A DNA stretch of 64,000 bases, from the NCBI GenBank assembly GCA_963789275.1, contig CAWBKF010000004.1, positions 744,001-808,000 on the forward strand. Direction: 5' to 3'. The stretch is from DAHUYF01 sp963789275. Lineage in GTDB: Bacteria; Pseudomonadota; Alphaproteobacteria; ATCC43930; CGMCC-115725. Below are positions 46,971-56,012 of this stretch, in pieces. The notes under the pieces are model-generated. The model worked only from the letters and a program-made list of their open reading frames with translations, ran no database searches and was not told the origin of the DNA. How positions within the stretch are numbered: the first letter of the stretch is position 1; every line of letters starts with the position of its first letter. Position numbers and translations under genes: made by a program.

Positions 46971-47044
46971 CGCGGCACCGCGATCACCGGCGTCGGCGCC
47001 CGCCGCACGCCACGGCCAGCAAAAAATTTCCGGGAGGCATTTCC

Positions 47045-49216
47045 ATGGCACATGACAAGGCTTCGGTGCGCAAAATTCTCGACAAGGCCAAGGCCGACGG
47101 GCGAAGCGCGCTCACCGCGCCCGAAGGCAAGCTGGTCTGCGATGCCTACGGCATCACCGTGCCGAAGGAGGGGGTCGCGGCCTCGGCCGGCGAGGCGGCG
47201 AAGCTCGCGCACGCCATGGGCTTCCCGGTGGTGATGAAGATCGTCTCGCCCGACATCCTGCACAAGACCGAGGCGGGCGGCGTCATCGTCGGCGTCAAAA
47301 GCGCGGCCGAGGCCGAGAAGGCCTATGACACCATCATCGCCAACGCCCGGAAGTACAAGGCCGCGGCCAAGATCGACGGCGTCCAGGTGCAGCAGATGCT
47401 GCAGGGCGGCCAGGAAGTCATCATCGGCGCGGTCACTGATCAGAGCTTCGGCAAGCTGGTCGCCTTCGGACTGGGCGGCGTGCTGGTGGAGGTGCTGAAG
47501 GACATCACCTTCCGCCTTGCCCCGGCGAGCCAGGAGGATGCGCTCTCCATGCTCGACGGCATCAAGGCCGGCGAGATCCTCAAAGGCGTGCGCGGCGCCG
47601 AGCCGGTGAGCCGCGAGGCGCTGGCGGGGCTGATCCGCAACGTCTCCGAGCTGGTCAGCGACTTCCCGGACATCGTCGAGCTCGATCTCAACCCGGTCTT
47701 CGCCAGCAAGAGCGGCGCCATCGCCGCCGATGTCCGCATCGTCATGGATTGGAACCCGCCGCCGCAGCGCTACCGCCCGAGCCAGGACGAGATCGTGAAG
47801 CAGATGAGCCGCATCATGCGCCCGGACTCGGTGGCGGTGATCGGCGCCTCGGCCGAGGACGGCAAGATCGGCAATTCCGTGATGAAGAACCTGATCAATG
47901 GCGGCTATGACGGCAAGATCTACCCGATCCACCCGAAAGCCCAGGAGATCATGGGGCGCAAGGCCTATAAGTCGGTGACGGACGTGCCCGGCGCGATCGA
48001 CGTCGCGGTCTTCGCCATCCCCGCGAAATTCGTGGCGCAGGCGCTGGTCGAGTGCGGCGAGAAGAAGATCCCCGGCGCGGTGCTGATCCCCTCGGGCTTC
48101 GCCGAGACCGGCAATGTCGAGGGCCAGCTGGAGATCCAGGCGATCGGCCGCAAATACGACATCCGGCTGATGGGCCCCAACATCTACGGCTATTACTATA
48201 CGCCGAAGAATCTCTGCGCCACCTTCTGCACGCCCTACGACTATAAGGGCCATGCGGCGCTGTCGTCGCAATCGGGCGGCATCGGCATGGCGATCATCGG
48301 CTTCTCGCGCTCGGCCAAGATGGGCGTCTCGGCGATCGTCGGCCTCGGCAACAAATCCGATCTCGACGAGGATGATCTCCTCACCTTCTTCGAGCAGGAC
48401 GACAACACTCACGTCATCGCCATGCATTGCGAGGATCTGAAGGACGGCCGCTCGTTTGCCGAGGTGGCGAAGCGCGTCTCGAAGAAGAAGCCGGTGATCA
48501 TGCTCAAGGCCGGGCGCACCGCGCTCGGCGCGCGCGCGGCGAGCTCGCATACCGGCGCGCTTGCCGGCAACGACAAGATCTATGACGACGTGCTGCGCCA
48601 GTCCGGCGTCATCCGCGCGCCGGGCCTGCGCGACATGCTCGACTATGCCCGCGCGCTGCAGAAGCTGCCGACCCCCAAGGGCGAGAACGTCATCATCATC
48701 ACCGGCGCCGGCGGCTCCGGCGTGCTGCTGTCGGATGCCTGCGTCGATAACGGCCTCGCGCTGATGAAGATGCCGGGCGATCTCGACCAGGCCTTCCGCA
48801 AGTTCATCCCGCCCTTCGGCGCCGCCGGCAACCCCGTCGACATCACCGGCGGCGAGCCGCCGACCACCTACAAGAACACCATCAAGCTCGGGCTCGAGGA
48901 CGAGCGCGTCCACGCCCTCATCCTCGGCTACTGGCACACCATCATCACGCCCCCCATGGTGTTCGCCCGCCTGGTGGTCGAGGTGGTCGAGGAGATGAAG
49001 GCCAAGGGCATAGAGAAGCCGATCGTCGCCTCGCTGGCCGGCGACGTGCAGGTCGAGGAGGCGGCCGAGCATCTTTACGATCACGGCATCCCGGCCTATG
49101 CCTACTCCACCGAGATCCCGGTGGCCGTGCTCGGCGCCAAGTTCAAATGGGCGCGCGGGCGCGGGGCTGGTGCGATAGCGGCAAGGGGCGGCGCAGAGTA
49201 TGCTCGCCAGCGGTAG
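47045..49216 (+). CDS. ADP-forming acyl-CoA synthetase, single-chain (ATP-grasp first)
   Basis: A 723-aa acyl-CoA synthetase (NDP-forming). The ATP-grasp module comes first (GFPVVMKIVSPDILHKTEAG, VQQMLQGGQEVIIGAVTDQ, LDLNPVFA), then CoA-binding (SVAVIGASAEDGKIGNSVMK, YPIHPKAQEIMG, GYYYTPKN), then the ligase domain with the phospho-His in ASSHTGALAGND. Members use acetate, propionate or other acids reversibly with ADP. In this operon the likely substrate is oxalate (priming to oxalyl-CoA) or formyl-CoA (releasing formate with ATP synthesis); the sequence cannot decide. It starts after CCGGGAGG, 74 bases after frc, and ends 21 bases before sucC. Confidence 0.85.
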   Translation: MAHDKASVRKILDKAKADGRSALTAPEGKLVCDAYGITVPKEGVAASAGEAAKLAHAMGFPVVMKIVSPDILHKTEAGGVIVGVKSAAEAEKAYDTIIANARKYKAAAKIDGVQVQQMLQGGQEVIIGAVTDQSFGKLVAFGLGGVLVEVLKDITFRLAPASQEDALSMLDGIKAGEILKGVRGAEPVSREALAGLIRNVSELVSDFPDIVELDLNPVFASKSGAIAADVRIVMDWNPPPQRYRPSQDEIVKQMSRIMRPDSVAVIGASAEDGKIGNSVMKNLINGGYDGKIYPIHPKAQEIMGRKAYKSVTDVPGAIDVAVFAIPAKFVAQALVECGEKKIPGAVLIPSGFAETGNVEGQLEIQAIGRKYDIRLMGPNIYGYYYTPKNLCATFCTPYDYKGHAALSSQSGGIGMAIIGFSRSAKMGVSAIVGLGNKSDLDEDDLLTFFEQDDNTHVIAMHCEDLKDGRSFAEVAKRVSKKKPVIMLKAGRTALGARAASSHTGALAGNDKIYDDVLRQSGVIRAPGLRDMLDYARALQKLPTPKGENVIIITGAGGSGVLLSDACVDNGLALMKMPGDLDQAFRKFIPPFGAAGNPVDITGGEPPTTYKNTIKLGLEDERVHALILGYWHTIITPPMVFARLVVEVVEEMKAKGIEKPIVASLAGDVQVEEAAEHLYDHGIPAYAYSTEIPVAVLGAKFKWARGRGAGAIAARGGAEYARQR

Positions 49217-49237
49217 CCGGAGGGTGAGGCGCATACC

Positions 49238-50435
49238 ATGAATATTCACGAGTACCAGGCCAAGAGCCTGCTGCAGAAATTCGGCGTCGCCGTGCCCAAG
49301 GGCGGCGTCGCCTATACGCCGCAGGAGGCGGAGACGGTGGCGCGCGGCCTGCCCGGCGCGGTCTATGTCGTGAAGTCGCAGATCCATGCCGGCGGCCGCG
49401 GCGCCGGGCGGTTCAAGGACAAGCCTCAGGGCAAGGGCGGCGTCCGCGTCGTCAAATCACCCGAGGAGGTGGCGAAGAACGCGGCGGAGATGCTGGGCCA
49501 CGTGCTCATCACCAAGCAGACCGGGCCGAAGGGCCGCGAGGTCAAGCGCGTCTATGTCGAGGAGGGCTGCGACATCAAGCGCGAGCTCTATCTCGGCATG
49601 CTGATCGACCGCAAGACATCGCGCGTCACGGTGATGGCGTCCACCGAAGGCGGCATGGAGATCGAGGAGGTGGCGGCAGCGCACCCCGAGAAGATCGTCA
49701 AGGTGGCGATCGATCCCGCCACCGGCATGCAGGGCTTCCATGCGCGGAAGCTCGCCTTCGCGCTGGCGCTCGAGGGCAAGCAGGTCGCGGCGGCGACCCG
49801 GTTCATGCTCGGCATGTACAAGGCGTTCATGACCCTCGACGCCTCGGTGGTGGAGATCAACCCGCTGGTGGTCACCGGGGACCGGCGAGGTGCTGGCGCT
49901 CGATGCCAAGATGAATTTCGACGACAACGCGCTCTTCCGCCACAAGGAGGTGGAGGAGATGCGCGACGAGGCCGAGGAGGACCCGACCGAGCTCGAGGCG
50001 GCCAAGCACTCGCTCAACTACGTCAAGCTCGACGGCAGTATCGGCTGCATGGTCAACGGCGCCGGCCTCGCCATGGCGACCATGGACATCATCAAGCTCT
50101 ATGGCGGCGCTCCCGCGAACTTCCTCGATGTCGGCGGCGGCGCCACCAAGGAGCGCGTCACCACCGCCTTCAAGCTCATCCTCTCCGACCCCAATGTCGA
50201 GGGCATCCTGGTCAACATCTTCGGCGGCATCATGCGCTGCGACGTCATCGCCGAGGGCATCGTCGCCGCGGCGCGCGAGGTGGCGCTGCACGTGCCGCTG
50301 GTGGTGCGGCTCGAAGGCACCAATGTCCGCCTCGGCAAGAAGATCCTCGCCGAATCCGGCCTGCCGATCCTGTCGGCCGACAATCTCGCGGATGCCGCCG
50401 AAAAAGTTGTCAAAGCGGTGAAGGAGGCGGCGTGA
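49238..50435 (+). CDS. sucC: Succinyl-CoA synthetase beta subunit or malate-CoA ligase-like paralogue (frameshift at 49877-49880)
   Basis: A 398-aa ATP-grasp subunit after correction, the usual SucC length. The N-terminal half (MNIHEYQAKSLLQKFGVAVP, VYVVKSQIHAGGRGAGRFKD, ELYLGMLIDRKTSRVTVMAS, VEINPLVV) is followed in the next frame by LALDAKMNFDDNALFRHKEV, GCMVNGAGLAMATMDIIKLY, GGAPANFLDVGGGATKERV and LVNIFGGIMRCDVIAEGIV. One G too many in GGGG (49877-49880) breaks it at VVTG. The operon placement suggests a dedicated copy supplying succinyl-CoA, or acting on another acyl-CoA, rather than the TCA-cycle enzyme. Confidence 0.9.
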
Positions 50436-51310
50436 TGGCGGTGCTCGTCAATTCCGAGACCAAGGTCATCTGCCAGGGCTTCACCGGCGCCCAGGGCACC
50501 TTCCATTCCGAGCAGGCGATCGCCTACGGCACCAAGATGGTGGGCGGCGTCACGCCGGGCAAAGGCGGCACCACGCATCTCGATCTCCCCGTCTTCGACA
50601 CGGTGGGCGACGCAGTGCGCAAGACCGGCGCCACCGCCTCGGTGATCTACGTGCCGCCGCCCTTTGCCGCCGACGCCATCCTCGAGGCGATCGACGCCGG
50701 CTTGCCGCTCGTCGTCTGCATCACCGAAGGCATCCCGGTGCTCGACATGGTCGCGGTGAAGCGCGCGCTCACCGGCTCCAGCAGCCGGCTGATCGGCCCC
50801 AACTGCCCCGGCGTCATCACCCCCGAGCAATGCAAGATCGGCATCATGCCCGGCCATATCCATGCCAAGGGCCATGTCGGCATCGTCTCGCGCTCCGGCA
50901 CGCTCACCTACGAGGCGGTGGCGCAGACCACGGCGGCGGGGCTGGGACAGTCGACCTGCATCGGCATCGGCGGCGACCCCGTCAACGGCACGAATTTTAT
51001 CGACTGCCTGGAGCTTTTCCTCGGCGATCCCGACACCAAATCAATCATCATGATCGGCGAGATCGGCGGCTCGGCCGAGGAAGAGGCGGCCGAGTTCCTG
51101 AAGCACAGCAAGGTGAAGAAGCCGGTGGTGGGCTTCATCGCCGGCTCGACCGCGCCGCCCGGCCGCCGCATGGGCCATGCCGGCGCCATCATCTCCGGCG
51201 GCACCGGCTCGGCGCAGGACAAGATGGAGGCGATGCGCCGCGCCGGCATCACCGTCGCCGACAGCCCGGCCGCGCTCGGCAGCACCATGCTGCAAGTGCT
51301 GAAGGGATGA
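50435..51310 (+). CDS. sucD: Succinyl-CoA synthetase alpha subunit-like protein
   Basis: A 291-aa CoA-binding subunit partnering sucC. Seen: VICQGFTGAQGTFHSEQAI, VGGVTPGKGGTTHLDLPVF, LIGPNCPGVITPEQCKIGIM, IGIGGDPVNGTNFIDCLELF, and the phospho-His in RMGHAGAIISGG. ATG 50435 shares its first base with the sucC stop (TGATG), and the stop overlaps the next gene's ATG (ATGA), so three genes are translationally linked. Specificity for succinate or malate cannot be read from sequence alone. Confidence 0.92.
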   Translation: MAVLVNSETKVICQGFTGAQGTFHSEQAIAYGTKMVGGVTPGKGGTTHLDLPVFDTVGDAVRKTGATASVIYVPPPFAADAILEAIDAGLPLVVCITEGIPVLDMVAVKRALTGSSSRLIGPNCPGVITPEQCKIGIMPGHIHAKGHVGIVSRSGTLTYEAVAQTTAAGLGQSTCIGIGGDPVNGTNFIDCLELFLGDPDTKSIIMIGEIGGSAEEEAAEFLKHSKVKKPVVGFIAGSTAPPGRRMGHAGAIISGGTGSAQDKMEAMRRAGITVADSPAALGSTMLQVLKG

Positions 51311-53023
51311 GGCAGGGGCGCTGATGGACACCGCCAGCAGCTCAAGCGCAGCATTCATCCCGGCGCCGGGCGGCGCGGCGGGCGCAACCTGCCGAGAGGC
51401 CGCCAGGTCGAGCCCGAGGCGCTGGCGGAGCTGCAGGCGCTGCTCGCCGACCGGCCGCGCCGGCGCGACCTGCTGATCGAATTCCTCCACCTGCTGCAGG
51501 ACAAGTATAATTGTCTTCACGCGCGCCATCTCGCGGCGCTGGCGCAGGAGATGAAGCTGGCACTGGTCGAGGTCTACGAGGTCGCCTCCTTCTATGCGCA
51601 TTTCGACATCGTGCTCGATGGCGAGGCGCCGCCGCCGCCGGTCACCGTGCGCGTCTGCGACAGCCTCACTTGCGAGCTGCTCGGCGCGCAGCGGCTGCTG
51701 GCGGATCTTCCCGCCCGGCTGGGCGCCGGCGTCCGCGTGATGCGCGCGCCCTGCATGGGCGGCTGCCACAACGCGCCGGTCGCCGCCATCGGCCACGCGC
51801 TGCACGAGCATGCCACGGCCGACAGCATCGCGGCGGCGGTGCGGCGCGGCGCGGCGCATGCGCATCCGCCGGCCTATCGCGGCTTCGACGCCTATCGCGC
51901 GGAGGGCGGCTACAAGCTGCTCGAGGCGTGTCTCTCCGGCGCGCTGCCGCTGGAGCAGCTGCTGAAGCGGCTCGAGGACTCGCAGCTGAAGGGGCTGGGC
52001 GGCGCCGGCTTTCCCACCGGGCGCAAATGGCGCTTCGTGCGCGCCGAGCCCAAGCCGCGGCTGATGGCGGTCAATGGCGATGAGGGCGAGCCCGGCACCT
52101 TCAAGGACCGGGTCTATCTCGAAACCGATCCGCACCGCTTCCTCGAGGGCATGCTGATCGGCGCCTGGGCGGTCGAGGCGACCGACGTCTATATCTATCT
52201 GCGCGACGAGTATCCGCAGTGCCGCGCGCTGCTGCTGCAGGAGCTGCCGAAGCTCGAGGCGGCCGGAGTCGCGCGCCACGCGCGGCTCCATCTGCGCCGC
52301 GGCGCCGGCGCCTATATCTGCGGCGAGGAATCGGCGATGCTGGAAAGCATCGAGGGCAAGCGCGGCCTGCCGCGGCACAAGCCGCCCTATCCCTCGCAGG
52401 TCGGGCTCTTCGGCCGGCCGACGCTGATCAACAACATCGAGACGCTCTATTGGGTGCGCGACATCGTCGAGAAGGGCGCCGACTGGTTCGCGAGCCAGGG
52501 ACGGCGCGGCCGCAAGGGCCCGCGCAGCTTCTCGGTCTCGGGCCGGGTCAAAAGCCCCGGCGTCAAGCTCGCGCCCGCCGGCATCACCGTGCGCGAGCTG
52601 ATCGACGAGTTCTGCGGCGGCATGGCCGATGGCCACAGCTTCAAGGGCTATCTCCCGGGCGGCGCTTCGGGCGGCGTGCTGCCGGCATCGATGGCGGATC
52701 TGCCGCTCGATTTCGGCACGCTCGAGCCCTATGGCTCCTTCATCGGCTCGGCCGCGGTGGTGGTGCTCTCCGACCACGACGATATGAAGGACGTGGCGCT
52801 CAACCTGCTGCGCTTCTTCGAGGATGAGAGCTGCGGCCAATGCACGCCGTGCCGCGTCGGCACCGAGAAGGCCGTGAAGCTGATGTCGGCCGGAAACTGG
52901 GACAAGGCGCTGATCGAGGAGCTCATCAAGGTGATGGGCGATGCCTCGATCTGCGGCCTCGGCCAGGCGGCGATGAACCCGGTCAAATCGGTGCTGAAGC
53001 ATTTCCCGGAGGATGTGCCATGA
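51307..53023 (+). CDS. fdh1B: NAD-dependent formate dehydrogenase beta subunit, fused NuoE-NuoF type (frameshift at 51315-51318)
   Basis: Fusion of the FdsG/NuoE-like and FdsB/NuoF-like subunits, 571 aa after correction, as in the beta subunit of Methylobacterium tungsten FDH1. The N-terminal module has VEVYEVASFYAHFD and a [2Fe-2S] site (CDSLTC ... CMGGC). The second module has the FMN/NADH sites GLGGAGFPTGRKW and NGDEGEPGTFKDR, AYICGEESAMLESIEGKRG, and the 4Fe-4S ligands CGQCTPCRVG with a later Cys. ATG 51307 overlaps the sucD stop; one G too many in GGGG at 51315-51318 hides this start, and the first ATG of the uncorrected frame is 51551, inside the NuoE module. Confidence 0.88.
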
Positions 53024-53029
53024 CGGACG

Positions 53030-53121
53030 GAGTTGTCAGTCGTCAGTTTCAGTTGTCAGTTATCAAGGTGGTCTTCCGTGCGGGGCCCGGCTCACTGATA
53101 ACTGACAACTGACAACTGAGA
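53030..53121. repeat. Second fold-back array of 7-base repeats, inside the operon
   Basis: Left arm GTTGTCAGTCGTCAG-type units (53031-53064), right arm ACTGATAACTGACAACTG plus further units (53095-53123), centre of about 30 bases. The units are the same family as those at 10735-10803. It fills the whole spacer between fdh1B and fdh1A and could form a large hairpin in the mRNA, which may set the ratio of the two subunits. Confidence 0.75.
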
Positions 53122-53128
53122 ACTGTCT

Positions 53129-55880
53129 ATGACCGACCCGATCAAATTCCTGCTCGACGGCGAAGAGGTCGAGGCGCGGCCCGGCGAGACGCTGTGGCAG
53201 GTGGCGAGCCGCCATGGCAGCGAGATCCCGCATCTCTGCTACAGCCCGGCGCCGGGCTATCGGCCCGACGGCAATTGCCGCGCCTGCATGGTCGAGATCG
53301 AGGGCGAGCGCGTGCTCGCCGCCTCCTGCATCCGCAAGCCCACGTCGGGGATGAAGGTCAAGACCGCCTCCGACCGCGCCAAGGACTCGCGCCGGCTGGT
53401 CTTCGAGCTGCTGGTCGGCGATCAGCCGGCGCGCGACGGCGCGCATGATCCGGATTCGCGCTTCTGGCGCTGGGCCGATCGCGTCGGCGTCGCCGAGAGC
53501 CGCTTTCCCGCCCGCGCGCAGCCGGCCGCCGACCGCAGCCATCCCGCCATGGCGGTCAATCTTGACGCCTGCATCCAATGCACGCTCTGCGTCCGCGCCT
53601 GCCGCGAGGTGCAGGTCAACGACGTCATCGGCATGGCCGGGCGCGGCCATGGCGAGAAGATCGTCTTCGATTTCGCCGATCCCATGGGCAACAGCACCTG
53701 CGTCGCCTGCGGCGAATGCGTGCAGGCCTGTCCCACCGGCGCGCTGATGCCGGCAACCGTGCTGGACGAGCACAACCATCACGATCGCCATCGCCCGACC
53801 GCGAGGTCGACAGCGTCTGTCCCTATTGCGGCGTCGGCTGCCAGCTCACCTACAAGATCAAGGACGACACGCTGCTCTATGTCGACGGCCGCGACGGTCC
53901 GTCGAACCAGAACCGGCTCTGCGTCAAGGGCCGCTTCGGCTTCGACTACGTGCATCATCCGGACCGGCTGACCGTGCCGCTGATCCGCAAGGATGGCGTG
54001 CCGAAGCACGCCGATGACGAGATCGATCCCGCCAATCCCTGGACGCATTTCCGCCGGGCGAGCTGGGACGAGGCGCTCGACCGCGCCGCGGCCGGATTGA
54101 AGCGCATCCGCGACCAGCATGGCGGCAAGGCGCTCGCCGGCTTCGGCTCCGCCAAGGGCTCGAACGAGGAGGCCTATCTCTTCCAGAAGCTGGTGCGCAC
54201 CGGCTTCGGCACCAACAATGTCGATCACTGCACGCGGCTCTGCCACGCCTCCTCGGTGGCGGCGCTGATCGAGGGCATCGGCTCCGGGGCGGTGACCGCG
54301 CCGTTCATGGCGGCGGAGGATGCCGATGTCATCATCGTCATCGGCGCCAACCCGACCGAGAACCATCCCGTCGCCGCCACCTTCTTCAAGAACGCGGTGA
54401 AGAAGGGCGCCAAGCTCATCGTCATGGACCCGCGCGGCCAGACTCTCGAAACGGCATGCGACCCACATGCTGCAGTTCAAGCCCGGCCGCGACGTGGCGC
54501 TGCTCTCGGCCATGCTCAACGTCATCATCGGTGAGGGGCTGCACGACAAGCAGTACGTCCAGGCGCATACCGATGATTTCGACAAGCTCGCCGAGAATGT
54601 GAAGGACTTCCCGCCGGAGAAGATGGCGCCGATCTGCGGCATCGACGCCGACACCATCCGCCTGGTGGCGCGCACCTTTGCCCGCGCCGATGCCGCGATC
54701 ATCTTCTGGGGCATGGGCATCTCGCAGCATATCCACGGCACCGACAATTCGCGCCGCCTGATCTCGCTGGCGCTGGTCACCGGCCAGATCGGCCGGCCCG
54801 GCACCGGGCTCCATCCGCTGCGCGGCCAGAACAACGTGCAAGGCGCGTCGGACGCCGGATTGATCCCGATGTTCTTTCCCGACTATCAGTCGGTCGAGGA
54901 CCCCGCGAGTGCGGGGCTTCTACGAGAAGCTCTGGGGCGTGACGCTCGATCCCAAGCGCGGCCTCACCGTGGTCGAGATCATGGATGCGGTCCATGCCGA
55001 TGTGATCCGCGGCATGTACATCATGGGCGAGAACCCCGCCATGTCCGATCCCGATGTCGAGCATGCCCGCCACGCGCTGGCCAAGCTCGAGCATCTCGTG
55101 GTGCAGGACATCTTCCTCACCGAGACCGCGCGCTATGCCGATGTGATCCTGCCGGCCTCGGCCTGGCCGGAGAAGACCGGCACCGTCTCCAACACCAACC
55201 GCCAGGTGCAGATGGGGCGCCAGGCGCTGCCGCTCCCCGGCGAGGCGCGCCACGACCTCTTCCTCATCATCGATCTTGCCAAGCGCCTCGGCCTCTCCTG
55301 GACCTACACCCATCCGCGCGAGGTCTTCGCCGAGATGAAGCAGGCGATGCCGTCGCTCGACAACATCACCTGGGAGCGGCTGGAGCGCGAGGGGTCGGTC
55401 ACATATCCCTGCGACGCCGAGGACAAGCCCGGCAACGACATCGTCTTCGGCGAGGGCTTCCCGACCGAATCGGGCCACGGGCGGCTGGTGCCGGTGCAGC
55501 TGGTGTCGCCGGCCGAGGAGCCGGACGAGACTTATCCGATGGTGCTCACCACCGGCCGCCAGCTCGAGCATTGGCACACCGGCGCGATGACGCGCCGCGC
55601 CAGCGTGCTCGACGAGCTCGAGCCCGAGGCGGTGGCGAGCCTTGCCCCCGGCGATCTCCGCCGCATGGGCGTGAAGCCCGGCGCGATGATCCGCGTCCTG
55701 ACCCGCCGCGGCGCCATCGAGTTGAAGGCGCGCTCCGACGGCGCCATCCCGCCGGGGATGATCTTCATCCCCTTCTGCTTTGCCGAGGCCGCCGCCAACA
55801 TCCTCACCAACCCGCAGCTCGACCCCTTCGGCAAGATCCCGGAGTTCAAGTTCTGCGCCGCGAAGGTCGAGGCGGTCTAG
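53129..55880 (+). CDS. fdh1A: NAD-dependent formate dehydrogenase alpha subunit, W/Mo-bis-MGD (three frame breaks)
   Basis: Catalytic subunit oxidising formate to CO2, about 915 aa after correction. N-terminal ferredoxin cysteines C37, C50, C53 and C67, then a His-Cys3 cluster region (CIQCTLCVRACREVQ) and a 4Fe-4S motif (CVACGECVQACPTGAL). The catalytic part starts SVCPYCGVGCQLTYKI; the metal ligand is Cys, not selenocysteine, next to His in HCTRLCHASS. Later come VQDIFLTETARYADVILPAS and TTGRQLEHWHTGAMTRR. Frame breaks: near 53792 (two extra or one missing), AAA at 54449-54451, and 54908. Each join restores family sequence (LERHATHMLQFK, EDPAVRGFYEKLWG). Confidence 0.87.
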
Positions 55881-55883
55881 TCG

Positions 55884-55995
55884 CGGCAAACTCGCATCGC
55901 GAGTTTGCCGACGGCGGCGCCAGCGCCCCGGACTTGATCCGGGGCGCGAGAGCCGCTCGGTGCAGTATTTACTCCGGCGTTCGCAGCCGGAGGGA
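55884..55995. repeat. Three consecutive hairpins after fdh1A
   Basis: CGGCAAACTCGC-atc-GCGAGTTTGCCG (55884-55910), GCCCCGGA-cttga-TCCGGGGC (55925-55945) and CTCCGGC-gttcgca-GCCGGAG (about 55973-55993). The first lies 3 bases after the fdh1A stop and could end the operon, though it lacks a T-run. The second resembles interspersed REP sequences. Confidence 0.65.
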
Positions 55996-56012
55996 TTTTC
56001 TCGGGACGAGAC

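Noticed and set aside
46967..49387. 806-codon minus-strand open frame opposite the acyl-CoA synthetase
   Set aside because: Shadow frame; the plus strand has all catalytic motifs and a ribosome site.
49870..49890. Programmed frameshifting in sucC
   Set aside because: No slippery heptamer with a downstream structure was evident, and the same type of break occurs in a dozen unrelated genes.
49238..51310. 690-codon frame as a SucC-SucD fusion
   Set aside because: The middle third is non-homologous. Correcting one G gives a full SucC with a TGATG junction to SucD.
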